From Amblyomma americanum (taxonomy: Eukaryota; Arthropoda; Arachnida; Ixodida; Ixodidae): 64,000 nt of DNA. Positions 24,946 through 37,436 of the stretch are shown here, one piece after another (position 1 is the first letter of the stretch; every line of letters begins with the position of its first letter). The notes below the pieces were generated by a model. It saw nothing but the letters and a program-made list of their open reading frames with translations. It ran no database searches and was not told the origin of the DNA. The stretch covers positions 1,240,001 through 1,304,000 of the forward strand of contig NW_027526486.1 in assembly GCF_052857255.1 (NCBI RefSeq). The letters run 5' to 3'. A program made the translations under genes and the position numbers.

Positions 24946-26587
24946 AAAATCGATACTCGAGAATCATGCTAGTTTCGATCTAAAACGATGTATCCCGTTG
25001 TTTTGAGCCGGAATACAAGTTTTCGCGCAGTTCTGAGAGAAAAAAGTTTACACCTTTCTCTCGTGTACTCTTCGACGACTTGTAAAATCGATGCTCGTGA
25101 ATCATGCTAGGTTCGATCTAAAACGATGTATCCCGTTGTTTTGAGCCGGAATACAAGTTTTCGCGCAGTTCTGAGAGAAAAAGTTTACACCTTTCTCTCG
25201 TCTACTCTTCGACGACTTGTAAAATCGATGCTCGTGAATCTTGCTAGTTTCAATTTAAAACGATGTATCCCGTTGTTTTGAGCCGGAATACAAGTTTTCG
25301 TGCAGTTCTGAGAGAAAAAGTTTACACCTTTCTCTCGTCTACTCTTCGACGACTTGTAAAATCGATGCTCGTGAATCTTGCTACTTTCGATCTAAAACGA
25401 TGTATCCCGTTGTTTTGAGCCGGAATACAAGTTTTCGCGCAGTTCTGAGAGAAAAAGTTTACACCTTTCTCTCGTGTACTCTTCGACGACTTGTAAAATC
25501 GATACTCGAGAATCATGCTAGTTTCGATCTAAAACGATGTATCCCGTTGTTTTGAGCCGGAATACAAGTTTTCGCGCAGTTCTGAGAGAAAAAAGTTTAC
25601 ACCTTTCTCTCGTGTACTCTTCGACGACTTGTAAAATCGATGCTCGTGAATCATGCTAGTTTCGATCTAAAACGATGTATCCCGTTGTTTTGAGCCGGAA
25701 TACAAGTTTTCGCGCAGTTCTGAGAGAAAAAAGTTTGCACCTTTCTCTCGTCTACTCTTCGACGACTTGTAAAATTAATGCTCGTGAATCTTGCTAGTTT
25801 CGATCTACAACGATGTATCCCGTTGTTTTGAGCCGGAATACAAGTTTTCGCGCAGTTCTGAGAGAAAAAGTTTACACCTTTCTCTCGTCTACTCTTCGAC
25901 GACTTGTAAAATCAATGCTCGTGAATCTTGCTAGTTTCGATCTACAACGATGTATCCCGTTGTTTTGATCTGGAATAGAAGTTTTCGCGCAGTTCTGAGA
26001 GAAAAAGTTTGCACCTTCCTCTCGTCTACTTTTCGAGGACTTGTAAAATCGATTCTCGTGAATCTTGCTAGTTCTGACCTAAAACGATGTATCCCGTTTT
26101 TTTGAGCCGGTATACAAGTTTTCGCGCAGTTCTGAGAGAAAAAGTTTACACCTTTCTCTCGTCTGCTCTTCGAAGACTTGTAAAATCGTTGCCCGTGAAT
26201 CTTGCTAGTTTCGACCTAAAACGATGTATCCCGTTGTTTTGAGCCGGAATACAAGTTTTCGCGCAGTTTGAGAGAAAAAGTTTACACCTTTCTGTCGTGT
26301 ACTCTTCGACGACTTGTAAAATCGATGCTCGTGAATCTTGCTAGTTTCGATCTAAAACGATGTATCCCGTTGTTTTGAGCCAGAATACAAGTTTTCGCGC
26401 AGTTCTGAGAGAAAAAGTTTACACCTTTTTCTCGTCTACTCTTCGAAGACTTGTAAAATCGATGCCCGTGAATCTTGCTAGCTTCGATTTAAAACGATGT
26501 ATCCCGTTGTTTTGAGCCGGAATACAAGTTTTCGCGCAGTTCTGAGAGAAAAAGTTTACACCTTTCTCTCGTGTACTCTTCGACGAC
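23296..26587 (+). repeat. 12-monomer tandem duplication, period 1,646 bp (two copies)
   Basis: Copies are 23,296-24,941 and 24,942-26,587, each beginning at a TTGTAAAATCGATACTCGAG monomer. Matching marks at +1,646 include CTAGGTTCG, AAATTAATG, GATCTGGAATAG, CACCTTCCTC, ATCGTTGCCCG and the one-base-short GCAGTTTGAGAG unit. The period is 12 x 137 plus two extra bases from six-A monomers, so the longer monomers are part of the higher-order unit. Confidence 0.85.
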
Positions 26588-26653
26588 TTGTAACATCGAT
26601 ACTCGTGAATCATGCTAGTTTCGATCTAAAATGATGTATCCCGTTGTTTTGAG

Positions 26654-27844
26654 CCGGAATACAAGTTTTCGCGCAGTTCTGAGAGAAAAAGTTTACACCT
26701 TTCTCTCGTCTACTCTTCGACGACTTGTAAAATCGATGCTCGTGAATCTTGCTAGTTTCGATCTAAAACGATGTATCCCGTTGTTTTGAGCCAGAATACA
26801 AGTTTTCGCGCAGTTCTGAGAGAAAAAGTTTCCACCTTTCTCTCGTCTACTCTTCGACGACTTGTAAAATCAATGCTCGTGAATCTTGCTAGTTTCGATC
26901 TACAACGATGTATCCCGTTGTTTTGAGCTGGAATAGAAGTTTTCGCGCAGTTCTGAGAGAAAAAGTTGACACCTTTCTCTCGTCTACTTTTCGAGGACTT
27001 GTAAAATCGATGCTCGTGAATCATGCTAGTTTCGATCTAAAACGATGTATCCCGTTGTTTTGAGCCGGAATACAAGTTTTCGCGCAGTTCTGAGAGAAAA
27101 AGTTTACACCTTTCTCTCGTGTACTCTTCGACGACTTGTAAAATCGATACTCGAGAATCATGCTAGTTTCGATCTAAAACGATGTATCCCGTTGTTTTGA
27201 GCCGGAATACAAGTTTTCGCGCAGTTCTGAGAGAAAAAAGTTTACACCTTTCTCTCGTGTACTCTTCGACGACTTGTAAAATCGATGCTCGTGAATCATG
27301 CTAGGTTCGATCTAAAACGAAGTATCCCGTTGTTTTGAGCCGGAATACAAGTTTTCGCGCAGTTCTGAGAGAAAAAGTTTACACCTTTTTCTCGTCTACT
27401 CTTCGACGACTTGTAAAATCGATGCTCGTGAATCTTGCTAGTTTCAATTTAAAACGATGTATCCCGTTGTTTTGAGCCGGAATACAAGTTTTCGTGCAGT
27501 TCTGAGAGAAAAAGTTTACACCTTTCTCTCGTCTACTCTTCGACGACTTGTAAAATCGATGCTCGTGAATCTTGCTACTTTCAATCTAAAACGATGTATC
27601 CCGTTGTTTTGAACCGGAATACAAGTTTTCGCGCAGTTCTGAGAGAAAAAGTTTACACCTTTCTCTCGTGTACTCTTCGACGACTTGTAAAATCGATACT
27701 CGAGAATCATGCTAGTTTCGATCTAAAACGATGTATCCCGTTGTTTTGAGCCGGAATACAAGTTTTCGCGCAGTTCTGAGAGAAAAACGTTTACACCTTT
27801 CTCTCGTGTACTCTTCGACGACTTGTAAAATCGATGCTCGTGAA
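26654..27844 (+). repeat. 1.2 kb segment, second copy of 21,442-22,632
   Basis: It shares AACGAAGTATCCC, TTTGAACCGG and GAGAAAAACGTTT with 21.4-22.6 kb. A private change is CTACTTTCAATC near 27,577, where the other copy has CTACTTTCGATC. Confidence 0.83.
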
Positions 27845-28882
27845 TCATGCTAGTTTCGATCTAAAACGATGTATCCCGTTGTTTTGAGCCGGAATACAAG
27901 TTTTCGCGCAGTTCTGAGAGAAAAAGTTTCCACCTTTCTCTCGTCTACTCTTCGACGACTTGTAAAATCAATGCTCGTGAATCTTGCTAGTTTCGATCTA
28001 CAACGATGTATCCCGTTGTTTTGAGCTGGAATAGAAGTTTTCGCGCAGTTCTGAGAGAAAAAGTTGACACCTTTCTCTCGTCTACTTTTCGAGGACTTGT
28101 AAAATCGATGCTCGTGAATCATGCTAGTTTCGATCTAAAACGATGTATCCCGTTGTTTTGAGCCGGAATACAAGTTTTCGCGCAGTTCTGAGAGAAAAAG
28201 TTTACACCTTTCTCTCGTGTACTCTTCGACGACTTGTAAAATCGATACTCGAGAATCATGCTAGTTTCGATCTAAAACGATGTATCCCGTTGTTTTGAGC
28301 CGGAATACAAGTTTTCGCGCAGTTCTGAGAGAAAAAAGTTTACACCTTTCTCTCGTGTACTCTTCGACGACTTGTAAAATCGATGCTCGTGAATCATGCT
28401 AGGTTCGATCTAAAACGATGTATCCCGTTGTTTTGAGCCGGAATACAAGTTTTCGCGCAGTTCTGAGAGAAAAAGTTTACACCTTTCTCTCGTCTACTCT
28501 TCGACGACTTGTAAAATCGATGCTCGTGAATCTTGCTAGTTTCAATTTAAAACGATGTATCCCGTTGTTTTGAGCCGGAATACAAGTTTTCGTGCAGTTC
28601 TGAGAGAAAAAGTTTACACCTTTCTCTCGTCTACTCTTCGACGACTTGTAAAATCGATGCTCGTGAATCTTGCTACTTTCGATCTAAAACGATGTATCCC
28701 GTTGTTTTGAGCCGGAATACAAGTTTTCGCGCAGTTCTGAGAGAAAAAGTTTACACCTTTCTCTCGTGTACTCTTCGACGACTTGTAAAATCGATACTCG
28801 AGAATCATGCTAGTTTCGATCTAAAACGATGTATCCCGTTGTTTTGAGCCGGAATACAAGTTTTCGCGCAGTTCTGAGAGAA
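26805..28882 (+). repeat. 8-monomer unit duplicated at 1,098 bp spacing
   Basis: About 980 bp starting at 26,805 recurs from 27,903: GTTTCCACC, then CTACAACG with GCTGGAATAG, GTTGACACC, CTCGAG, a six-A monomer, CTAGGTTCG, CTTTCAATTT, GTTTTCGTGCAG and CTACTTTCG. The copies end where GAGAAAAACG (27,782) corresponds to GAGAAAAAAG (28,880). The spacing is 8 x 137 + 2, an 8-mer of different composition from the 8-mer at 1-2,960. Confidence 0.8.
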
Positions 28883-29845
28883 AAAAGTTTACACCTTTCT
28901 CTCGTGTACTCTTCGACGACTTGTAAAATCGATGCTCGTGAATCATGCTAGTTTCGATCTAAAACGATGTATCCCGTTGTTTTGAGCCGGAATACAAGTT
29001 TTCGCGCAGTTCTGAGAGAAAAAAGTTTGCACCTTTCTCTCGTCTACTCTTCGACGACTTGTAAAATTAATGCTCGTGAATCTTGCTAGTTTCGATCTAC
29101 AACGATGTATCCCGTTGTTTTGAGCTGGAATAGAAGTTTTCGCGCAGTTCTGAGAGAAAAAGTTTACACCTTTCTCTCGTCTACTTTTCGAGGACTTGTA
29201 AAATCGATTCTCGTGAATCTTGCTAGTTTTGACCTAAAACGATGTATCCCGTTGTTTTGAGCTGGAATAGAAGTTTTCGCGCAGTTCTGAGAGAAAAAGT
29301 TTACACCTTTCTCTCGTCTACTTTTCGAGGACTTGTGAAATCGATTCTCGTGAATCTTGCTAGTTTTGACCTAAAACGATGTATCCCGTTTTTATGAGCC
29401 GGTATACAAGTTTTCGCGCAGTTCTGAGAGAAAAAGTTTACACCTTTCTCTCGTCTACTCTTCGAAGACTTGTAAAATCGATGCCCGTGAATCTTGCTAG
29501 TTTCGATCTAAAACGATGTATCCCGTTGTTTTGAGCCGGAATACAAGTTTTCGCGCAGTTCTGAGAGAAAAAGTTTACACCTTTCTCTCGTGTACTCTTC
29601 GACGACTTGTAAAATCGATACTCGAGAATCATGCTAGTTTCGATCTAAAACAATGTATCCCGTTGTTTTGAGCCGGAATACAAGTTTTCGCGCAGTTCTG
29701 AGAGAAAAAAGTTTACACCTTTCTCTCGTGTACTCTTCGACGACTTGTAAAATCGATGCTCGTGAATCATGCTAGTTTCGACCTAAAACGATGTATCCCG
29801 TTGTTTTGAGCCGGAATACAAGTTTTCGCGCAGTTCTGAGAGAAA
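28500..29845 (+). repeat. 1.35 kb module, first of three versions (28.5, 30.0 and 31.4 kb)
   Basis: The module runs: CTTTCAATTT unit, GTTTTCGTGCAG, CTACTTTCG, CTCGAG with six A, GAATCATGC, six A with TTTGCACC, AAATTAATG, two consecutive units ending TTTTCGAGGAC with GCTGGAATAG, then GATGCCCG. It matches 31,382-32,727 at offset 2,882 (21 x 137 + 5). Private changes here are TTGTGAAATC near 29,335 and TTTTTATGAG near 29,391. Confidence 0.8.
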
Positions 29846-30029
29846 ACGTTTACACCTTTCTCTCGTCTACTCTTCGACGACTTGTAAAATCGATGCTCGT
29901 GAATCTTGCTAGTTTCAATTTAAAACGATGTATCCCGTTGTTTTGAGCCGGAATACAAGTTTTCGCGCAGTTCTGAGAGAAAAAGTTTGCACCTTTCTCT
30001 CGTCTACTCTTCGACTACTTGTAAAATCA

Positions 30030-31083
30030 ATGCTCGTGAATCTTGCTAGTTTCAATTTAAAACGGTGTATCCCGTTGTTTTGAGCCGGAATACAAGTTTT
30101 CGCGCAGTTCTGAGAGAAAAAGTTTACACCTTTCTCTCGTCTACTCTTCGACGACTTGTAAAATCGATGCTCGTGAATCTTGCTACTTTCGATCTAAAAC
30201 GATGTATCCCGTTGTTTTGAGCCGGAATACAAGTTTTCTTGCAGTTCTGAGAAAAAAAGTTTACACCTTTCTCTCGTGTACTCTTCGACGACTTGTAAAA
30301 TCGATACTCGAGAATCATGCTAGTTTCGATCTAAAACGATGTATCCCGTTGTTTTGAGCCGGAATACAAGTTTTCGCGCAGTTCTGAGAGAAAAAAGTTT
30401 ACACCTTTCTCTCGTGTACTCTTCGACGACTTGTAAAATCGATGCTCGTGAATCATGCTAGTTTCGATCTAAAACGATGTATCCCGTTGTTTTGAGCCGG
30501 AATACAAGTTTTCGCGCAGTTCTGAGGGAAAAAAGTTTGCACCTTTCTCTCGTCTACTCTTCGACGACTTGTAAATTAATGCTCGTGAATCTTGCTAGTT
30601 TCGATCTACAACGATGTATCCCGTTGTTTTGAGCTGGAATAGAAGTTTTCGCGCAGTTCTGAGAGAAATAGTTTACACCTTTCTCTCGTCTACTTTTCGA
30701 GGACTTGTAAAATCGATTCTCGTGAATCTTGCTAGTTTTGACCTAAAACGATGTATCCCGTTGTTTTGAGCTGGAATAGAAGTTTTCGCGCAGTTCTGAG
30801 AGAAAAAGTTTACACCTTTCTCTCGTCTACTTTTCGAGGACTTGTAAAATCGATTCTCGTGAATCTTGCTAGTTTTGACCTAAAACGATGTATCCCGTTT
30901 TTTTGAGCCGGTATACAAGTTTTCGCGCAGTTCTGAGAGAAAAAGTTTACACCTTTCTCTCGTCTACTCTTCGAAGACTTGTAAAATCGATGCCCGTGAA
31001 TCTTGCTAGTTTCGATCTAAAACGATGTATCCCGTTGTTTTGAGCCGGAATACAAGTTTTCGCGCAGTTCTGAGAGAAAAAGT
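30030..31083 (+). repeat. Module version 2 (1,372-1,373 bp before version 3)
   Basis: It has the same order of units as 28.5 and 31.4 kb but several private changes: AAACGGTG (30,062), GTTTTCTTGCAG with GAAAAAAAG (30,235-30,260), GAGGGAAAAAAG (30,526), a one-base-short GTAAATTAATG (30,571) and GAAATAGTTT (30,665). It looks the most diverged of the three. Confidence 0.75.
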
Positions 31084-31381
31084 TGACACCTTTCTCTCGT
31101 CTACTTTTCGAGGACTTGTAAAATCGATGCTCGTGAATCATGCTAGTTTCGATCTAAAACGATGTATCCCGTTGTTTTGAGCCGGAATACAAGTTTTCGC
31201 GCAGTTCTGAGAGAAAAAGTTTACACCTTTCTCTCGTGTACTCTTCGACGACTTGTAAAATCGATACTCGAGAATCATGCTAGTTTCGATCTAAAACGAT
31301 GTATCCCGTTGTTTTGAGCCGGAATACAAGTTTTCGCGCAGTTCTGAGAGAAAAAAGTTTACACCTTTCTCTCGTGTACTC

Positions 31382-32727
31382 TTCGACGACTTGTAAAATC
31401 GATGCTCGTGAATCTTGCTAGTTTCAATTTAAAACGATGTATCCCGTTGTTTTGAGCCGGAATACAAGTTTTCGTGCAGTTCTGAGAGAAAAAGTTTACA
31501 CCTTTCTCTCGTCTACTCTTCGACGACTTGTAAAATCGATGCTCGTGAATCTTGCTACTTTCGATCTAAAACGATGTATCCCGTTGTTTTGAGCCGGAAT
31601 ACAAGTTTTCGCGCAGTTCTGAGAGAAAAAGTTTACACCTTTCTCTCGTGTACTCTTCGACGACTTGTAAAATCGATACTCGAGAATCATGCTAGTTTCG
31701 ATCTAAAACGATGTATCCTGTTGTTTTGAGCCGGAATACAAGTTTTCGCGCAGTTCTGAGAGAAAAAAGTTTACACCTTTCTCTCGTGTACTCTTCGACG
31801 ACTTGTAAAATCGATGCTCGTGAATCATGCTAGTTTCGATCTAAAACGATGTATCCCGTTGTTTTGAGCCGGAATACAAGTTTTCGCGCAGTTCTGAGAG
31901 AAAAAAGTTTGCACCTTTCTCTCGTCTACTCTTCGACGACTTGTAAAATTAAAGCTCGTGAATCTTGCTAGTTTCGATCTACAACGATGTATCCCGTTGT
32001 TTTGAGCTGGAATAGAAGTTTTCGCGCAGTTCTGAGAGAAAAAGTTTACACCTTTCTCTCGTCTACTTTTCGAGGACTTGTAAAATCGATTCTCGTGAAT
32101 CTTGCTAGTTTTGACCTAAAACGATGTATCCCGTTGTTTTGAGCTGGAATAGAAGTTTTCGCGCAGTTCTGAGAGAAAAAGTTTACACCTTTCTCTCGTC
32201 TACTTTTCGAGGACTTGTAAAATCGATTCTCGTGAATCTTGCTAGTTTTGACCTAAAACGATGTATCCCGTTTTTTTGAGCCGGTTTACAAGTTTTCGCG
32301 CAGTTCTGAGAGAAAAAGTTTACACCTTTCTCTCGTCTACTCTTCGAAGACTTGTAAAATCGATGCCCGTGAATCTTGCTAGTTTCGATCTAAAACGATG
32401 TATCCCGTTGTTTTGAGCCGGAATACAAGTTTTCGCGCAGTTCTGAGAGAAAAAGTTTACACCTTTCTCTCGTGTACTCTTCGACGACTTGTAAAATCGA
32501 TACTCGAGAATCATGCTAGTTTCGATCTAAAACAATGTATCCCGTTGTTTTGAGCCGGAATACAAGTTTTCGCGCAGTTCTGAGAGAAAAAAGTTTACAC
32601 CTTTCTCTCGTGTACTCTTCGACGACTTGTAAAATCGATGCTCGTGAATCATGCTAGTTTCGATCTAAAACGATGTATCCCGTTGTTTTGAGCCGGAATA
32701 CAAGTTTTCGCGCAGTTCTGAGAGAAA
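31382..32727 (+). repeat. 1.35 kb module, version 3
   Basis: It matches 28,500-29,845 unit for unit. Private changes are GTATCCTG (31,715), AATTAAAGCTCG (31,948) and CCGGTTTAC (32,282). Confidence 0.8.
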
Positions 32728-33553
32728 AAGTTTACACCTTTCTCTCGTCTACTCTTCGACGACTTGTAAAATCGATGCTCGTGAATCTTGCTAGTTTCAA
32801 TCTAAAACGATGTATCCCGTTGTTTTGAGACGGAATACAAGTTTTCGCGCAGTTCTGAGAGAAAAAGTTTACACCTTTCTCTCGTGTACTCTTCGACGAC
32901 TTGTAAAATCGATACTCGAGAATCATGCTAGTTTCGATCTAAAACGATGTATCCCGTTGTTTTGAGCCGGAATACAAGTTTTCGCGCCGTTCTGAGAGAA
33001 AAAAGTTTACGCCTTTCTCTCGTGTACTCTTCGACGACTTGTAAAATCGATGCTCGTGAATCATGCTAGTTTCGATCTAAAACGATGTATCCCGTTGTTT
33101 TGAGCCGGAATGCAAGTTTTCGCGCAGTTCTGAGAGAAAAAGTTTACACCTTTCTCTCGTCTACTCTTCGACGACTTATAAAATCGATGCTCGTGAATCT
33201 TGCTAGTTTCAATTTAAAACGATGTATCCCGTTGTTTTGAGCCGGAATACAAGTTTTCGCGCAGTTCTGAGAGAAAAAGTTTGCACCTTTCTCTCGTCTA
33301 CTCTTCGACGACTTGTAAAATCAATGCTCGTGAATCTTGCTAGTTTCGATCTACAACGATGTATCCCGTTGTTTTGAGCTGGAATAGAAGTTTTCGCGCA
33401 GTTCTGTGAGAAAAAGTTTACACCTTTCTCTCGTCTACTTTTCGAGGACTTGTAAAATCGATTCTCATGAATCTTCCTAGTTTTGACCTAAAACGATGTA
33501 TCCCGTTGTTTTGAGCCGGTATACAAGTTTTCGCGCAGTTCTGAGAGAAAACG
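32728..33553 (+). repeat. Six monomers of mixed type, resembling the 11, 15 and 17 kb modules
   Basis: No near-adjacent copy was found. The run CTCGAG unit, CGCCGTTCTG with six A (near 32,987), a TATAAAA unit (33,176), TTTGCACC, then ATCAATG with CTACAACG has the same order as 11.1-11.6, 15.2-15.7 and 17.3-17.7 kb. It is therefore probably an older exchange from that family. Private marks are TTTACGCC (33,008), GGAATGCAAG (33,108), CTGTGAGAA (33,405) and CTCATGAATCTTCC (33,465). Confidence 0.65.
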
Positions 33554-34805
33554 TTTACACCTTTCTCTCGTGTACTCTTCGACGACTTGTAAAATCGATG
33601 CTCGTGAATCTTGCTAGTTTCGATCTAAAACGATGTATCCCGTTGTTTTGAGCCGGAATACAAGTTTTCGTGCAGTTCTGAGAGAAAACGTTTACACTTT
33701 TCTCTCGTCTACTCTTCGACGACTTGTAAAATCGATGCTCGTGAATCTTGCTAGTTTCGATCTAAAACGATGTATCCCGTTGTTTTGAGCCAGAATACAA
33801 GTTTTCGCGCAGTTCTGAGAGAAAAAGTTTACGCCTTTTTCTCGTCTACTCTTCGAAGACTTGTAAAATCGATGCCCGTGAATCTTGCTAGTTTCGATTT
33901 AAAACGATGTATCCCGTTGTTTTGAGCCGGAATACAAGTTTTCGCGCAGTTCTGAGAGAAAAAGTTTACACCTTTCTCTCGTGTACTCTTCGACGACTTG
34001 TAACATCGATACTCGTGAATCATGCTAGTTTCGATCTAAAACGATGTATCCCGTTGTTTTGAGCCGGAATACAAGTTTTCGCGCAGTTCTGAGAGAAAAC
34101 GTTTACACCTTTCTCTCGTCTACTCTTCGACGACTTGTAAAATCGATGCTCGTGAATCTTGCTAGTTTCAATTTAAAACGATGTATCCCGTTGTTTTGAG
34201 CCGGAATACAAGTTTTCGCGCAGTTCTGAGAGAAAAAGTTTACACCTTTCTCTCGTGTACTCTTCGACGACTTGTAAAATCGATGCTCGTGAATCTTGCT
34301 AGTTTCGATCTAAAACGATGTATCCCGTTGTTTTGAGCCGGAATACAAGTTTTCGTGCAGTTCTGAGAGAAAACGTTTACACTTTTCTCTCGTCTACTCT
34401 TCGACGACTTGTAAAATCGATGCTCGTGAATCTTGCTAGTTTCGATCTAAAACGATGTATCCCGTTGTTTTGAGCCAGAATACAAGTTTTCGCGCAGTTC
34501 TGAGAGAAAAAGTTTACACCTTTTTCTCGTCTACTCTTCGAAGACTTGTAAAATCGATGCCCGTGAATCTTGCTAGTTTCGATTTAAAACGATGTATCCC
34601 GTTGTTTTGAGCCGGAATACAAGTTTTCGCGCAGTTCTGAGAGAAAAAGTTTACACCTTTCTCTCGTGTACTCTTCGACGACTTGTAACATCGATACTCG
34701 TGAATCATGCTAGTTTCGATCTAAAACGATGTATCCCGTTGTTTTGAGCCGGAATGCAAGTTTTCGCGCAGTTCTGAGAGAAAACGTTTACACCTTTCTC
34801 TCGTC
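33554..34805 (+). repeat. 5-monomer duplication, period 685 bp
   Basis: 33,554-34,120 recurs at 34,239-34,805: GTTTTCGTGCAG with AAAACG and ACACTTTTCTC, GAGCCAGAAT, CCTTTTTCTCG with TCGAAGAC, GATGCCCG with GATTTAAAACG, then TAACATCGATACTC. A private change in copy 1 is TTTACGCC near 33,829. The same five-unit cassette appears again at 39.6, 41.5 and 60.9 kb. Confidence 0.82.
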
Positions 34806-35345
34806 TACTCTTCGAAGACTTGTAAAATCGATGCTCGTGAATCTTGCTAGTTTCGATCTAAAACGATGTATCCCGTTGTTTTGAGCCAGAATACAAGTTT
34901 TCGCGCAGTTCTGAGAGAAAAAGTTTACACCTTTTTCTCGTCTACTCTTCGACGACTTGTAAAATCGATGCTCGTGAATCTTGCTAGTTTCGTTCTAAAA
35001 CGATGTATCCCGTTGTTTTGAGCCGGAATACAAGTTTTCGCGCAGTTCTGAGAGAAAAAGTTTACACCTTTCTCTCGTGTACTCTTCGACGACTTGCAAA
35101 ATCGATACTCGAGAATCATGCTAGTTTCGATCTAAAACAATGTATCCCGTTGTTTTGAGCCAGAATACAAATTTTCGCGCAGTTCTGAGAGAAAACGTTT
35201 ACACCTTTCTCTCGTCTACTCTTCGACGACTTGTAAAATCGATGCTCGTGAATCTTGCTAGTTTCGATCTAAAACGATGTATCCCGTTTTTTTGAGCCGG
35301 TATACAAGTTTTCGCGCAGTTCTGAGAGAAAAAGTTTACACCTTT
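34234..35345 (+). repeat. 1.1 kb cassette, copy 1 of 3 (also 39,555 and 41,473)
   Basis: The run from the ACACTTTTCTC unit through the TTGCAAAATC/CTCGAG unit and the ACAAATTTTCG unit to the GTTTTTTTGAGCCGGTATAC unit recurs at +5,321 (39 x 137 - 22) and again at +1,918. The 22 bp shortfall is the deletion at 37,540, which lies between the copies. A private change here is TTTCGTTCTAAAACG near 34,992. Confidence 0.83.
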
Positions 35346-37114
35346 ATATCGTGTACTCTTCAACGACTTGTAAAATCGATACTGGTGAATCATGCTAGGT
35401 TCGATCTAAAACGATGTATCCCGTTGTTTTGAGCCGGAATACAAGTTTTCGCGCAGTTCTGAGAGAAAAAGTTTACACCTTTCTCTCGTCTACTCTTCGA
35501 CGACTTGTAAAATCGATGCTCGTGAATCTTGCTAGTTTCAATTTAAAACGATGTATCCCGTTGTTTTGAGCCGGAATAAAAGTTTTCGCAGAGTTCTGAG
35601 AGAAAAAGTTTACACCTTTCTCTCGTCTACTCTTCGAAGACTTGTAAAATCGATGCTCGTGAATCTTGCTAGTTTCGACCTAAAACGATGTATCGCGTTG
35701 TTTTGAGCCGGAATACAAGTTTTCGCGCAGTTTTGAGAGTAAAAGTTTACACCTTTCTCTCGTGTACTCTTCGACGACTTGTAAAATCGATGCTCGTGAA
35801 TCTTGCTAGTTTCGATCTAAAACAATGTATCCCGTTGTTTTGAGCCGGAATACAAGTTTTCGTGCAGTTCTGAGAGAAAAAGTTACACCTTTCTCTCGTC
35901 TACTCTTCGACGACTTGTAAAATCGATGCTCGTGAATCTTGCTAGTTTCGATCTAAAACGATGTATCCCGTTGTTTTGAGCCGGAATACAAGTTTTCGTG
36001 CAGTTCTGAGAGAAAACGTTTACACCTTTCTCTCGTCTACTCTTCGACGACTTGTAAAATCGATGCTCGTGAATCTTGCTAGTTTCGATCCAAAACGATG
36101 TATCCCGTTGTTTTGAGCCAGAATACAAGTTTTCGCTCAGTTCTGAGAGAAAAAGTTTACACCTTTCTCTCGTCTACTCTTCGAAGACTTGTAAAATCGA
36201 TGCCCGTGAATCTTGCTAGTTTCGATTTAAAACAATGTATCCCGTTGTTTTGAGCCGGAATACAAGTTTTCGCGCAGTTCTGAGAGAAAAAGTTTACACC
36301 TTTCTCTCGTGTACTCTTCGACGACTTGTAAAATCGATACTCGTGAATCATGCTAATTTCGATCTAAAACGATGTATCCCGTTGTTTTGAGCCGGAATAC
36401 AAGTTTTCGCGCAGTTCTGAGAGAAAAAGTTTACACCTTATTCTCGTCTGCTCTTCGAAGACTTGTAAAATCGATGCTCGTGAATCTTGCTAGTTTCGAT
36501 CTAAAACAATGTATCCCGTTGTTTTGAGCCGGAATACAAGTTTTCGCGCAGTTTTGAGAGAAAAAGTTTACACCTTTCTCTCGTGTACTCTTCGACGACT
36601 TGTAAAATCGATGCTCGTGAATCTTGCTAGTTTCGATCTAAAACGATGTATCCCGTTGTTTTGAGCCGGAATACAAGTTTTCGTGCAGTTCAGAGAGAAA
36701 AAGTTTACACCTTTCTCTCGTCTACTCCTCGACGACTTGTAAAATCGATGCTCGTGAATCTTGCTAGTTTCGATCTAAAACGATGTATCCCGTTGTTTTG
36801 AGCCGGAATACAAGTCTTCGCGCAGTTCTGAGAGAAAAAGTTTACACCTTTCTCTCGTGTACTCTTCGACGACTTGTAAAATCGATACTCGAGAATCATG
36901 CTAGTTTCGATCTAAAACCATGTATCCCGTTGTTTTGAGCCGGAATACAAGTTTTCGCGCAGTTCTGAGAGAAAAAAGTTTACACCTTTCTCTCGTGTAC
37001 TCTTCGACGACTTGTAAAATCGATGCTCGTGAATCATGCTAGTTTCGATCTAAAACGATGTATCCCGTTGTTTTGAGCCGGAATACAAGTTTTCGCGCAG
37101 TTCTGAGAGAAAAA
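35245..37114 (+). repeat. 1.87 kb segment, copy 1 of a near-exact pair
   Basis: It is repeated at 37,437-39,284. Shared rare marks: CACCTTTATAT (35,341), ATACTGGTG (35,379), GGAATAAAAG with CGCAGAG (35,575), GTATCGCG (35,691), one-base-short AAAGTTACACC (35,880), GATCCAAAACG (36,088), CGCTCAG (36,135), CTTATTCTCG (36,437), CTCCTCGACG (36,725), AAGTCTTCG (36,812) and AACCATG (36,917). This many shared private variants make a recent duplication the simplest explanation. Confidence 0.9.
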
Positions 37115-37436
37115 GTTTACACCTTTCTCTCGTCTACTCTTCGACGACTTGTAAAATCGATGCTCGTGATTCTTGCTAGTTTCAATTTAAAACGATGTAT
37201 CCCGTTGTTTTGAGCCGGAATACAAGTTTTCGCGCCGTTCTGAGAGAAAAAGTTTGCACCTTTCTCTCGTCTACTCTTCGACGACTTGTAAAATCAATGC
37301 TCGTGAATCTTGCTAGTTTCGATCTACAACGATGTATCCCGTTGTTTTGAGCTGAAATAGAAGTTTTCGCGCAGTTCTGAGAGAAAAAGTTTACACCTTT
37401 CTCTCGTCTACTTTTCGAGGACTTGTAAAATCGATT
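37115..37436 (+). repeat. About 2.3 spacer monomers between the paired segments
   Basis: These are ordinary monomers: a CTTTCAATTT unit with the private GTGATTCTTGC (37,168), a CGCCGTTCTG/TTTGCACC unit, and an ATCAATG/CTACAACG unit with the private GCTGAAATAG (37,352). Confidence 0.75.
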
